DNA from: Jiella mangrovi
Lineage (GTDB): Bacteria; Pseudomonadota; Alphaproteobacteria; Rhizobiales; Rhizobiaceae
Assembly (NCBI RefSeq): GCF_017815135.1
Contig: NZ_JAGJCF010000007.1
Span: 208,460-272,459, forward strand
Direction: 5' to 3'
Length of the DNA: 64,000 bases
Part shown: one piece after another, positions 35,388-44,292 of the stretch
Numbering within the stretch: position 1 is the stretch's first letter
Layout of the letters: each line of letters starts with the position of its first letter
Translations under genes and position numbers: made by a program
The notes under the pieces: generated by a model
Database searches by the model: none
What the model was told of the DNA's origin: nothing
What the model saw: the letters and a program-made list of their open reading frames with translations, nothing else

Positions 35388-38300
35388 GTGTTGAAACATA
35401 TTTTGGCTTCGAAGAAACGGCGGCTCGCCACGGTCGCCGCTCTTTGTGTCTTCTCGGCCAGCAGCACGCTCGCACAGACGCTGGGTGATGTCCCCTGGGA
35501 CAACCAGACGACGGCGGCGAAGATGCAGACCGTCATCGATCAGGCGCTGATCGAAAAGCGCATTCCCGGCGCGTCCGTCTCCGTGCGTGAGGGCGATCTG
35601 CGCTGGGTGTCGAATTCCGGGGTCGCGGATGTCGCGACCGGCGCCGCGCCGACGTCCGACACGTATTTCGCCTATCGCAGCGTCACCAAGTCCTTCGTCA
35701 CCACGGTCGTCCTGCAGCTGGCGGAAGAGGGGCTGGTCGGGCTCGACGATACGGTCGGCAACTATGTCGGCGGCGTGCCGGGCGGCGACGAGATCACCAT
35801 CCGCCAGCTTGCCGAGATGCGCTCTGGCCTCTTCAACTACACCGCCTCCCCGGAATTCGTCGGCGAACTTCTGGCGGACCCCGGCCGGGCCTGGACCGGG
35901 CCGGAATTGCTCGCCTTCGCCTTTGCCGAACCGCGGGAATTCGATCCCGGCACCTCCTACGAATATTCCAACACCAATACCGTTCTGCTCGGCGAGGTGA
36001 TCTCCGCCGCGACGGGCAATGACTGGGCGGCGGAGGTCAAGCGCCGGATTTCGGACCAGCTCGGGCTGGGTTCGGTGGTCTATCAGGGCGCCGGCGAAAT
36101 GCCGTCGCCGAACGCCGTCGGCTATGTCGACGATGGAGACGGGACGGGGCCTGAATCGCTGGCCGAGTTCAATGCCTCCGGCGCCGGGGCTTCCGGCGGA
36201 CTTGTGGGTGTCCTCGCCGATCTGGAACGCTGGGGCGAGGCCGTCGGCAGCGGCGAGCTGATCAGCAGGCGCGACTATGTCGAGCGGCTGAAATCCTTCG
36301 GCTCCACCGCGCCCGATCCCCAAAGCCCGGAATATGACAGCTACGGGTTCGGCATGGGCGAGATCTCCGGCTATATCGGCCACACCGGCAACGGCCTCGG
36401 CTTCGAGGCGCTGGTCATGTACGACCGGGCCAACGACCGCACGATCACCATTCTTCTCAATGCCAGCAATCCCGGCGACGGGGACGCGCCGGCCGACCTG
36501 TTCCGCGAGCTTCTGGACGTTCTCGGCTGGACCGGACCGGACAACCAGATCCAGGTCGCCGCAGATGGCAAAAGCGAGATCGTCCGCGCCGGCACGGTGT
36601 GGACCGGGCTGGTCAGCGGGCCGTTCCTCACGCGCGCGGCGGTCTATGCCGACAATGGCGGCTCCGCCACGGCGGACGGCCGGGTGACGCTGGCGCCGAT
36701 CCAGGACTATGTGCCCGCGATCCATGTCGGCGACGGCCAGGTGGCGCTCGATCTCGGCGGCGAGATCACGGCCTCGGCCGGCGGCGACGGGGCGTTTCTG
36801 AAAACGGCGACGGGGACCGCTTCACTGTCGCTGACGGATGTCAGCCTGCTTCTGTCCGGCGACGAAATCAGCGGCATCGGCATCGACGCAAGGGACAATG
36901 CCGTCGCCGCCCTGGACGGCGTCGTCATCGAGGGCACGGCGCTTGCGGGCCTTCACGCGGGAGGCGCCGCCGCCGCGACGATCCGGGGCACCGGCGTCGA
37001 GATCGACCTTTCGCGCGGCGACGGCGTGTGGGTGGAGGCGAACGGTACGGTCGATCTCGAGAACAGCCGGATCACGCTGAGCGGGGAAGGCATCGGCCTC
37101 AACGTCTCAGGCGAAGGCGGCCGGGCGCAGATGCTGGGCACCGGCCTCACGGTCGAAACCTCGGCGCCGGGCAGCTATGGCGTGCTGGCCCATGGGGACG
37201 GGGCCGAGGTCGCGCTCACCGGTGGCTCGGTCGTCACCGAAGGCACGGGTGCTCATGCCATCGCCATGGGGCAGGGCGCCCGGATCGCGCTGGACGGCGT
37301 CACCGTCGCCGCGTCCGGCGCATCCGCGGCGGCGGCCGCGGCGATCGTCACGGATGACGTGGCGGGTAGCGGCAGCGCCACGCTCTCGCTGACGAACAGC
37401 GCTTTGTCTGCCGCAAGCGGCTCGGCGGTCGTCGCACAGGGCACCGAGCTGACGCTTTCAGCCTCCGGATCACGGATCAGCGACGCGATCACCCGGTCCT
37501 CCGACGCAAGCATAGCCCTTGCCCTGACGGATGGCAGCGCGTGGACGCTCGCCGCCGCCGGGTCGGGGGTCGGTTCGCGGATCGACGAGGTGCAGAATTC
37601 GGGCAGCACGATCGCCTTCGCGCCGCCGGTGGGAGCGGGCTTCCAAAGCCTGATCGTCGGCGATTACGCCTCAGAAAATGGCCGTCTGGTGATGAATGCC
37701 GAACTCGGAACGGGCGGCGCGGCCGACCAGCTCGTCATCGATGGCGGGCTGGCGAGCGGGCGCTCCCGCCTCGTCGTCTCGGCGATCGGCGACGGCGGAC
37801 TCACCACCGGCGACGGGATCAGGCTGATCGAGACGGTGAATGGCGGACAGACCGGCTCGGGCGCGTTCGTGCTCGAAAACCGTGTCGCGAGCGGCGCCCT
37901 GGAATACGGGCTGTATCGCGGCGGCGCCCTGGCAAGCGACGACTGGTTCCTGCGCTCGACGCGAGACGGCGGGACCGCGACAGGCGCTCTGCCCAATCTC
38001 AGACCGGAAGTCGCCGTCGATACCGCGCTTCCGATGATCGCCGCGCAATATGGCCTCGCCATTCTCGGCACACGCGAGGAGCGCGTCGCGGTCCGTGGGC
38101 CGGGAGAGAAGAGCGCCTTCTGGGGCCGCGCATTCGGCGAGACGGGAAGCCGCGGCTCCACGGGCGGCGACGCGGCGTCGCAGCTTCATCGCTTCGAGAG
38201 CGACGGGCCGCGCTACGACGTCGATCTCGGGGGCTTTCAGGTCGGCTATGACTACCGCCTGTCGCAGCCGGCCGAGGCGGTCCAGACCCTGATCGGTTTT

Positions 38301-38978
38301 TATGTCGGCGCGGGCCAGGCGAACGGCGACGTCGATGCCGTTTACGGTGGTTCGGCGGGAAATGTGTCGGTCAACGCCTATTCGCTCGGCGCCTACTGGA
38401 ACCATTCGCGGCCGGGCGGGCTGACCATCGACGCGGTGCTGCAGGGCACCTTCTACGATCAGGCCGCGACGGTCTCGGCGCCGGGTGAGACGTTCACGAC
38501 CCATGGATACGGCCTGATCGGCTCGCTGGAGGCCGGCTATCGCTTCGAGCTAGGCGCAGGCTGGGACATCGAGCCCCAGGCGCAGCTCGTCTATCAGCGG
38601 CTGTCGTTCGACGACGGCTCAGACAGCTATGGCCGCGTCACCTTTGATGCTTCGAACGACGTCTTCGGCCGCATCGGCGGCAAGCTCAGCCGTGGCTGGT
38701 CATTGGCGAACGGCCGGCAGATGACCGCCTTTGCGCGGGCCAATCTCTGGCATGGCTTCTCCGATGGCCCGGAAGTGACCTTCGCCGGACCGGGTGGCGG
38801 CAATGCCATGTCCTTCGATGCCGGGCTCAAGGGCACGCGGGCGCAGCTCGGCCTCGGCGCATCGATGACCGTGTCGCAAAGCGTGAGCCTGTTCGCGTCG
38901 GGGGATTACCAGACGGGTCTGGGCGACACTTCGGGCCAGGGCTTTGCCGGGCGCATCGGCGCAACCGTCAGCTGGTGA
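35388..38978 (+). CDS. Autotransporter with serine hydrolase (beta-lactamase-fold) passenger
   Basis: Type V secreted protein of 1196 residues. Order: signal peptide (residues 1-30, RRLATVAALCVFSASSTLAQ); a serine-hydrolase domain of the class C beta-lactamase/esterase/D-aminopeptidase family (about 35-400) with S98-V-T-K101, Y193-S-N195 and HTG in YIGHTGNGLGF; a long glycine/serine-rich beta-helix-like linker (about 410-880); and a C-terminal autotransporter barrel (about 900-1196) beginning SAFWGRAFGETG and ending GRIGATVSW with the usual aromatic last residue. The GTG at 35388 follows a GGGGG run and puts the signal peptide at the N-terminus. The hydrolase substrate (peptide, ester or beta-lactam) is unknown; the enzyme should be exposed on, or released from, the cell surface. 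Confidence 0.93.
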   Translation: MLKHILASKKRRLATVAALCVFSASSTLAQTLGDVPWDNQTTAAKMQTVIDQALIEKRIPGASVSVREGDLRWVSNSGVADVATGAAPTSDTYFAYRSVTKSFVTTVVLQLAEEGLVGLDDTVGNYVGGVPGGDEITIRQLAEMRSGLFNYTASPEFVGELLADPGRAWTGPELLAFAFAEPREFDPGTSYEYSNTNTVLLGEVISAATGNDWAAEVKRRISDQLGLGSVVYQGAGEMPSPNAVGYVDDGDGTGPESLAEFNASGAGASGGLVGVLADLERWGEAVGSGELISRRDYVERLKSFGSTAPDPQSPEYDSYGFGMGEISGYIGHTGNGLGFEALVMYDRANDRTITILLNASNPGDGDAPADLFRELLDVLGWTGPDNQIQVAADGKSEIVRAGTVWTGLVSGPFLTRAAVYADNGGSATADGRVTLAPIQDYVPAIHVGDGQVALDLGGEITASAGGDGAFLKTATGTASLSLTDVSLLLSGDEISGIGIDARDNAVAALDGVVIEGTALAGLHAGGAAAATIRGTGVEIDLSRGDGVWVEANGTVDLENSRITLSGEGIGLNVSGEGGRAQMLGTGLTVETSAPGSYGVLAHGDGAEVALTGGSVVTEGTGAHAIAMGQGARIALDGVTVAASGASAAAAAAIVTDDVAGSGSATLSLTNSALSAASGSAVVAQGTELTLSASGSRISDAITRSSDASIALALTDGSAWTLAAAGSGVGSRIDEVQNSGSTIAFAPPVGAGFQSLIVGDYASENGRLVMNAELGTGGAADQLVIDGGLASGRSRLVVSAIGDGGLTTGDGIRLIETVNGGQTGSGAFVLENRVASGALEYGLYRGGALASDDWFLRSTRDGGTATGALPNLRPEVAVDTALPMIAAQYGLAILGTREERVAVRGPGEKSAFWGRAFGETGSRGSTGGDAASQLHRFESDGPRYDVDLGGFQVGYDYRLSQPAEAVQTLIGFYVGAGQANGDVDAVYGGSAGNVSVNAYSLGAYWNHSRPGGLTIDAVLQGTFYDQAATVSAPGETFTTHGYGLIGSLEAGYRFELGAGWDIEPQAQLVYQRLSFDDGSDSYGRVTFDASNDVFGRIGGKLSRGWSLANGRQMTAFARANLWHGFSDGPEVTFAGPGGGNAMSFDAGLKGTRAQLGLGASMTVSQSVSLFASGDYQTGLGDTSGQGFAGRIGATVSW

Positions 38979-39006
38979 AGGCGCGGTAAGGCGCGACCGG
39001 CCCGGC

Positions 39007-40277
39007 TCAATCGTAGAGATCGCGCCGTGTCGGCGGCAGGCCGCTCGGGCCCTTGGAGCGTTTCGAGGCGAGCGTCTGGTAGATCAGGAGGCCGCCGCGC
39101 TCGAAGCCCAAGGAGACGCCGGCGAGATAAAGGAGCCAGAGGCGGGCGCGCTCCTCGCCGGCGATGGCCGAAGCTTCGTCCATGCGGGCAAGGAGCCTGT
39201 CGTGCCAGAGCCGGCAGGTGCGGGCATAATGCTCGCGCCAGTTCTCGACGTCGTGCACTTCGAAACGGTGCTTTTCCAGATACTGCGCCGAATGTCCGAT
39301 ATGGTCGAGCTCGGCGCCGGGAAAGATGTAGCGGATGATCGCCGCATATTCCTTGGTGCCTTTTCGGAACTTGGCGTCGGTCTCCTTGGCGGGCCGGGTG
39401 ATGGCGTGGTGGAGATAAAGGCCATTCGGGCGCAGCAGCTTGCGCACGGCCTTGAATAGGCGTCGTGCTTCTCCCAGCCGACATGTTCGAACATGCCGAT
39501 GGACGCCACCTTGTCGAACTGGCCGGTGAGCTCCTCGAAGGGTTTCAGCTCGACGGTGATCCTGTCCGACAGGCCCTTGGCGGCGATCCGCTCTCTGGCG
39601 AGATCGTATTGCGCCTGGCTGAGTGTCACGCCATGGCCGGTGACGCCATAGGTCTCGGCCGCGTGGATGAGCAGCGCGCCCCAGCCGCAGCCGATGTCGA
39701 GAAATCGCTCGCCTTCCTTCAGCCGCAGCTTGCGGCAGATCATGTCGAGCTTGTCCTTCTGGGCCTTGTCGATGTCGTCGTGCCAGCCGTCGAAATAGGC
39801 GCAGGAATAGAGCATCCGCTCGTCGAGGAAGAGCCGGTAAAAGTCGTTCGAGACGTCGTAGTGAAACTGGATCGCCGCCTTGGACGAGCCGCTGGCCGCC
39901 GCGCCGTCTCCGGCCGTCGGGCCTGCGGCCTTCGCCCGCCGCGACAGCCCGTAGAGCGAGGGCAGGGCGGCCGCCAGTTTGAGCTTGTCGATCTTCTTCA
40001 TCGCCGCCTTGGAGCGGATGTCGGGGCGGGCGCTCGCAAGGTCGAAGATCGTGCCGTGCTCGATGTCGATCGCCTTCGTCATCCACAGACCCACCGCCGT
40101 CGCGATGTTCGGGCTGATCGCCAGTCTCGCGATCGCGGCGGGATCGTTGAGCGTCAGCACCGGCCCGTCCGTCGGGCCGAGCCATTCGCCCGTCCAAAGC
40201 CGCACCGCGATCTTCGGCTGGAAGGCGGCAACCACGTGGCGGACGATCTCCGCGAGCTTTTCCTCGGCGCCTGCCAT
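39007..40277 (-). pseudogene. cfa: Cyclopropane-fatty-acyl-phospholipid synthase, frameshifted
   Basis: SAM-dependent methyltransferase that adds methylene across acyl-chain double bonds of membrane phospholipids. Translation from ATG 40277 is clearly Cfa: EWLGPTDGPVLTLND, FHYDVSNDFYRLFLDERMLY, the SAM loop LDIGCGWGALLIHA, and ASIGMFEHVGWEKHDAY. There the frame is lost: reading continues correctly only after shifting, with RLFKAVRKLLRPNGLYLHHA, TKEYAAIIRYIFPGAELDHI and FERGGLLIYQTL. One base is missing in the TATTTC codon pair (position 39455-39456 on the plus strand reads GAATAGG where GAAATAGG is expected). With that base restored the length is 423 residues, normal for the family. Either a true loss-of-function mutation or a sequencing error. 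Confidence 0.85.
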
Positions 40278-40291
40278 GCTGGTGTCTCTCT

Positions 40292-40307
40292 GATTTCACG
40301 TGAAACG
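40292..40307. other. parS-like ParB binding site upstream of cfa
   Basis: The perfect 12-bp palindrome TTTCACGTGAAA matches the parS core; over 16 positions (GATTTCACGTGAAACG) it differs from the consensus at three outer bases. Unlike the other two sites it lies in intergenic DNA, 15 nt before the cfa start. The remaining intergenic DNA to 40620 shows nothing else I can support. Confidence 0.5.
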
Positions 40308-40620
40308 GTCTTGCCTGGCCGCTGGCTTATCGCGGGGCGGGAGATGGTGCAATCGCTGGCGGGATCACGCCGCTGATCGCTCGCAGCCGTGGCTCGAAGT
40401 GACAAGGACAGAGGCGGTGAGCCTGATCTCATCGCTTACGGAGGAGATCGCAGCGTCGGCGGCGGCGTTTGCCTTCAAGAGGCAGCAGACGGCAGCACCC
40501 GATCGGCGAGCGGTCATGAAATTTTGGTCAGGGTCTCACTTTCCGACAAGAGGAGCGCAGTTATTGCGGTGCACAATCGGTGCGGACGACACGTTTCAAA
40601 CCGGATGAAGGACACCAGCC

Positions 40621-41190
40621 ATGCGCGTAGCCCTGATCGAACCCGCCGCCCTCACGGCCGAGCAGAAACCGCTCTACGAGGATATGAAGAAAGGCATCTC
40701 CAGCAATTTCAACGCCTTCGAAGTGGTGCGCGAGGACGGCGCGCTGATGGGGCCGTGGAACCCGTGGCTGCACGAGCCGAAGATCGGCAAGGCGATCTGG
40801 GATCTCACCAAGGCGATGTCGATGGAAGCGACGCTGCCGGACAATGCCCGCCAGATCGCCATCCTCGTTACCGGCGCCCATTTCAACGCGGCCTACGAGA
40901 TCTACGCCCATGTCGCCGTCGCCGAGAAGGAAGGCATGTCCGACGAACGGCTTTCGACGCTGGTCGCCGGGGTGAAGCCCACCGGCCTCGCCGGCGAGGA
41001 GGAGGTGGCCTACGACGTCGCCTGGGCGCTTCTCAACGGCGGCGGCATCCTGCCCCGGCCGACCTATGATCTCGCGGTGAAGACCTTCGGCCAGCACGGC
41101 GCCAACGAGCTGATCTATCTGGTCGGCCTCTATTGCCTCGTGTCGGTGACGCTGAACGGTTTCAACGTGCCGGTGCCGGAGAAGGAATGA
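40621..41190 (+). CDS. Carboxymuconolactone decarboxylase (CMD/AhpD-like) family protein
   Basis: Small all-alpha protein of 189 residues related to gamma-carboxymuconolactone decarboxylase and AhpD. The core helix HFNAAYEIYAHVAVAEKEGM matches the family fold, but the redox CxxC of AhpD is absent, as in the larger CMD group used in aromatic-ring or lactone metabolism and in many uncharacterised proteins. Two conserved tryptophan/proline-rich segments (ALMGPWNPWLHEPKIG, GGGILPRPTYD) are visible. The ATG has GAAGGA upstream. The downstream neighbour is an unrelated receiver protein, so the gene is probably monocistronic. Confidence 0.85.
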   Translation: MRVALIEPAALTAEQKPLYEDMKKGISSNFNAFEVVREDGALMGPWNPWLHEPKIGKAIWDLTKAMSMEATLPDNARQIAILVTGAHFNAAYEIYAHVAVAEKEGMSDERLSTLVAGVKPTGLAGEEEVAYDVAWALLNGGGILPRPTYDLAVKTFGQHGANELIYLVGLYCLVSVTLNGFNVPVPEKE

Positions 41191-41494
41191 GACACGGCCG
41201 TCGCGGCAGTGTCAGGGGCGCCGGTGCGCCAGGGGGCGAGAGGGCGCCCACCTCCGGCGGCCGGTTTCGATTGCGCCCATGATATTCACGCCGCGTTAGC
41301 CATCCTTCTCAAACATTCGGCAATGACGCTGCGTTACGTTGTCTTGCCGAGCGGCGGAGCCGACAGCCGCCTGTCGCACAATCGTATCAAGGGATGCCCG
41401 GCCGACGGTCCTGATCGTCGGCGGCGCCACACCGGTCGCGGCCGTCCGCGCCCTGCCGGGAAGAAAAGACGCCCACGCGGAAGAGGATGCGCCC
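41191..41494. other. Intergenic region with GC-rich hairpins
   Basis: About 300 bp without a supported gene. Just after the CMD stop are short GC-rich inverted repeats (GACAC/GTGTC and a GGCGCC-rich run at about 41191-41260) that may act as a terminator. No promoter motif is clear before the receiver gene. Confidence 0.35.
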
Positions 41495-41875
41495 ATGAAG
41501 ACCTGTCTGATCATCGACGAGGCCCCGGTCATCCGCAAGATCGCCTTCCGCCTCCTCAGCCGCGACGGGCTCGACGTCGATACGCTGGAAACCCCCTCGG
41601 AAGCATTCGAATGGATCGACAGCAACGGCGCGCCGGACATTCTCATCGTCGCAGCCAGCACGCAGGACAAGACCGTCGTCGACGAGATCAAGCGCCTGCG
41701 CGAGCGGGCGGGGCCTTCCATGCATATCGTCGCAATGATCGTCGAGGCCAATCTCGGCCTGATGACCCGGCTGCGGCGGGCCGGCGTCGAGGGCTATCTC
41801 TACAAGCCCTTCGACCGCACTCTGCTCGAGGAAAGCCTAAGGCCCTTCCTCGAACCCGTGGCCGTCAGCGCCTGA
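41495..41875 (+). CDS. Receiver-domain protein lacking the phospho-acceptor aspartate
   Basis: Single receiver-like domain of 126 residues with no output domain. The acidic pair is kept (LIIDEAP, D8-E9), as are the switch threonine region and the conserved lysine (LYKPFD). The position of the phosphorylated aspartate, in PDILIVAAS, is A53, so this cannot be phosphorylated in the normal way. It is a pseudo-receiver, expected to act by protein contact. The ATG at 41495 follows AGAGGA; an earlier in-frame ATG lacks support. It is convergent with galU. Confidence 0.8.
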   Translation: MKTCLIIDEAPVIRKIAFRLLSRDGLDVDTLETPSEAFEWIDSNGAPDILIVAASTQDKTVVDEIKRLRERAGPSMHIVAMIVEANLGLMTRLRRAGVEGYLYKPFDRTLLEESLRPFLEPVAVSA

Positions 41876-41946
41876 AGGAGCGAGACACGACTTCGCCCGC
41901 TTCAGAAGCCGGACTTTCGGCCCATCACGGCATGAAGTAAGCCGGC

Positions 41947-42834
41947 TTAATCGGCGGGCTTCACCGTCTCCATCAGGCGCTGCATATTGCCGATGACCTT
42001 CTCCCGAATGTCGGAGCGGTAGAGCGCGAAGGCGACATTGGCTTCGATGAAGCCTTCCTTGGAGCCGCAGTCGAAGGTGCGGCCGGTGAAGGGATAGGCG
42101 GCGAAGTCCTGTTTCTCGGCAAGCTTCAGCATGCCGTCGGTCAGCTGGATCTCGTTGCCGGCGCCCTTTTCTTGGGTCGCCAGAATGTCGAAGATCTCCG
42201 GCTGCAGGATGTAGCGCCCCGAGATCGAGAAGTTCGACGGCGCATCCTCGGGCTTGGGCTTTTCCACCATGCCGGTGATCTGAAAGCCGTTGCCGACCGC
42301 CTCGCCCTTGCCGACGATGCCGTATTTGTGGGTCTCGGCGGGATCGCACTCCTCGACCGAGATGACGTTGCCGCCGGTCTTTTCGTAAAGCGCCACCATC
42401 TCGGCGAGGCAGCCCTTTTCCGCCTGCATGATCATGTCCGGCAGAAGGATCGCGAAGGGCTCGTTGCCGACGAGATCGCGGGCACACCAGATCGCATGGC
42501 CGAGGCCGAGCGGCGCCTGCTGGCGGGTGAAGCTCGCCGTGCCGGGCTTGGGCTGGAGATCGTCGAGAAGCTTCAGCTCGGCGGTCTTGCCGCGCTCGGC
42601 CAGGGTGTCGGACAATTCGACCTGAATGTCGAAATAGTCCTCGATGACCCCCTTGTTGCGGCCGGTCACGAAGATCAGGTGATCGATGCCGGCCTCCTTC
42701 GCCTCGTCGACCACATACTGGATCACCGGCCGGTCGACGACCGTCAGCATTTCCTTGGGAACGGCCTTGGTGGCGGGCAGGAACCGTGTGCCGAGACCGG
42801 CGACGGGAAATACGGCTTTGCGGACTTTCTTCAT
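41947..42834 (-). CDS. galU: UTP-glucose-1-phosphate uridylyltransferase
   Basis: Makes UDP-glucose from UTP and glucose-1-phosphate, the donor for glucans, exopolysaccharide and LPS. 295 residues with the nucleotide-binding loop [20 protein letters not shown] (residues 11-30), [41 protein letters not shown] for metal binding and [16 protein letters not shown] 42834 has GGAGGG at a good distance; an extended start at 43050 would add 72 non-conserved residues. It precedes the polysaccharide operon on the same strand but about 580 nt downstream of it, so it is probably a separate unit that supplies UDP-glucose to the GT2 synthase (inference). Confidence 0.96.
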   Translation of the reverse strand: MKKVRKAVFPVAGLGTRFLPATKAVPKEMLTVVDRPVIQYVVDEAKEAGIDHLIFVTGRNKGVIEDYFDIQVELSDTLAERGKTAELKLLDDLQPKPGTASFTRQQAPLGLGHAIWCARDLVGNEPFAILLPDMIMQAEKGCLAEMVALYEKTGGNVISVEECDPAETHKYGIVGKGEAVGNGFQITGMVEKPKPEDAPSNFSISGRYILQPEIFDILATQEKGAGNEIQLTDGMLKLAEKQDFAAYPFTGRTFDCGSKEGFIEANVAFALYRSDIREKVIGNMQRLMETVKPAD

Positions 42835-43415
42835 GGCAGGCCCTCCGGGATGATCGCGGCAGCGGAAGGGAGCGGCGCCCTCCCCTGGTGTTTCAGTCCC
42901 GTCACTTAGCCGGCCAGCAAGCCGGAGATGTGACGACGCAAACGGTCTTCGTCGAGGCGTGCGGTCCTGGAATGCCGCCGCCGCTCCACCCTGCCTATGC
43001 ATCGCCAGAGATACCCGCGCAAGCTGCGAAGCGGCTTTCTGACGCCGCAAGCGGCATCGCGCTGCCGCGACACGCCGCCTTCGCGGTAGCGACCCGTGGC
43101 GCCTTCAACGGGTGACCTGCGATGGGAGCGACCAGCGACCGCCCGCGCCAGAGGCTGAAAGTTCCATGCACCGCAGGCTCTTGCGATCGACCGGGTGATC
43201 CGGTTTGCGAAGCCGTGCAGGATCGTCTTCTTCGCGGCCGCTGACGAGGGTCTTGCGCCGCAAAACGCCATGGCGCAACGCGCCCGGACCGTTGCCCTGC
43301 GGCCATGTGAAGCGGTCGTCCCCGGCCCGTGAACCGAAAATGGCGGGTCACGACGGGCAGCAGGCAGTGCAAATGCGCGGGCCGGCATGGCGAAATCGTT
43401 GCGCGAGAGCGCCGG
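42835..43415. other. Intergenic region without a supported gene
   Basis: About 580 bp between galU and the end of the polysaccharide operon. No frame here has convincing protein character. It should hold the terminator of the operon and the galU promoter, but I see no clear hairpin or hexamer pair. Confidence 0.4.
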
Positions 43416-44177
43416 TCAGAAATTGCGCTTGTATTTGAACTTGCCGGAATGACCCTCCCATCCGTCGCTCTGGCCCGGCCGCTTGTTCCAGGGCCAGCGC
43501 GTCCCGGCATAGTTCGACAACTCGAAGGACAACCTGTCACTGAACTTGTAGAGCAGGGAATAGGTGAAGTCGGGGTCCCAGGGCTGCTGCTGCGTCCCAT
43601 CGGGAAAGAAATTGAAATTGGCCCGCAGGCTGAGCTTGTCGTTCGGCTTGAAGCCGCAGTTCAGCCCGGCATATTTCTTGTGTTCGTCGGTGCCGCCGAC
43701 ATTCACGTTGAAGAAGCGCGGCGCATAATGGAGGAAGGCCGAGCAATCCAGCTTGCCGAGCTTTTCATCGTCGCTGGCAACGATCTGCGGCTTGTAGGGC
43801 AGATCGTAGGTCAGGCGCAGGCCGCCACCGAGGAACTCCTCGAGGCCAATGCTCTCATTGTCTTCGCGATAGCCGTAAAAGCCGATGGAATGCGACAGGG
43901 CGAGGCCGTTGCCGAAGTCGAATTTCAACGAATAGACATTCGGCTGATAGTCATAGCCGAAATTCCTGGCGGTCTCCTTTTCCAGAAACGACGCCCCACC
44001 ATCCCCGGCGCTGCCGCCTTTCAGCTGAAGCTTGATCTTCTGGTCGTTCGAGAGCTTGCACTCGCCGCTGCCGCCGGCGCGCGGATGGCGCGGATTGCCG
44101 CAGATGGTTGCGGATGTCGTGTCCTCTTTCGTCAGGATCAGGCCGCCCTTCTTGTCCGTGCGAAGCCCCGGCGGCAA
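43416..44177 (-). CDS. Outer-membrane-barrel-like domain, probable out-of-frame C-terminus of the upstream protein
   Basis: I do not recognise a named family. The frame gives 253 residues with alternating-strand character (LKFDFGNGLALSHSIGFYGY, GGGLRLTYDLPYKP, LNCGFKPNDKLSLRANFNFF, LLYKFSDRLSFELSNYAG) and an aromatic C-terminus (KYKRNF), as in outer-membrane barrels. It has no signal peptide and only a TTG start without a ribosome site, so it is unlikely to be made alone. The same frame stays open upstream to the A10 tract at 44325; deleting one A there joins it to the 1088-residue protein, giving one product of 1380 residues. I infer that it is the export pore of that protein. Confidence 0.6.
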   Translation of the reverse strand: MPPGLRTDKKGGLILTKEDTTSATICGNPRHPRAGGSGECKLSNDQKIKLQLKGGSAGDGGASFLEKETARNFGYDYQPNVYSLKFDFGNGLALSHSIGFYGYREDNESIGLEEFLGGGLRLTYDLPYKPQIVASDDEKLGKLDCSAFLHYAPRFFNVNVGGTDEHKKYAGLNCGFKPNDKLSLRANFNFFPDGTQQQPWDPDFTYSLLYKFSDRLSFELSNYAGTRWPWNKRPGQSDGWEGHSGKFKYKRNF

Positions 44178-44292
44178 GGCGTTGCCGGCATCGGACCGGG
44201 TTGCCGACAGCGCCCGTTCGACCGAAACGCCGGCAAGGGCTGTATCCGAGCCGTCCGCGCTTGCCGCCCCGCCGGAGCGATCCGTCCCCGCC

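Noticed and set aside
39084..40277. Two separate genes at the cfa locus
   Set aside because: Each frame carries only half of one Cfa protein; the halves join exactly when one base is restored.
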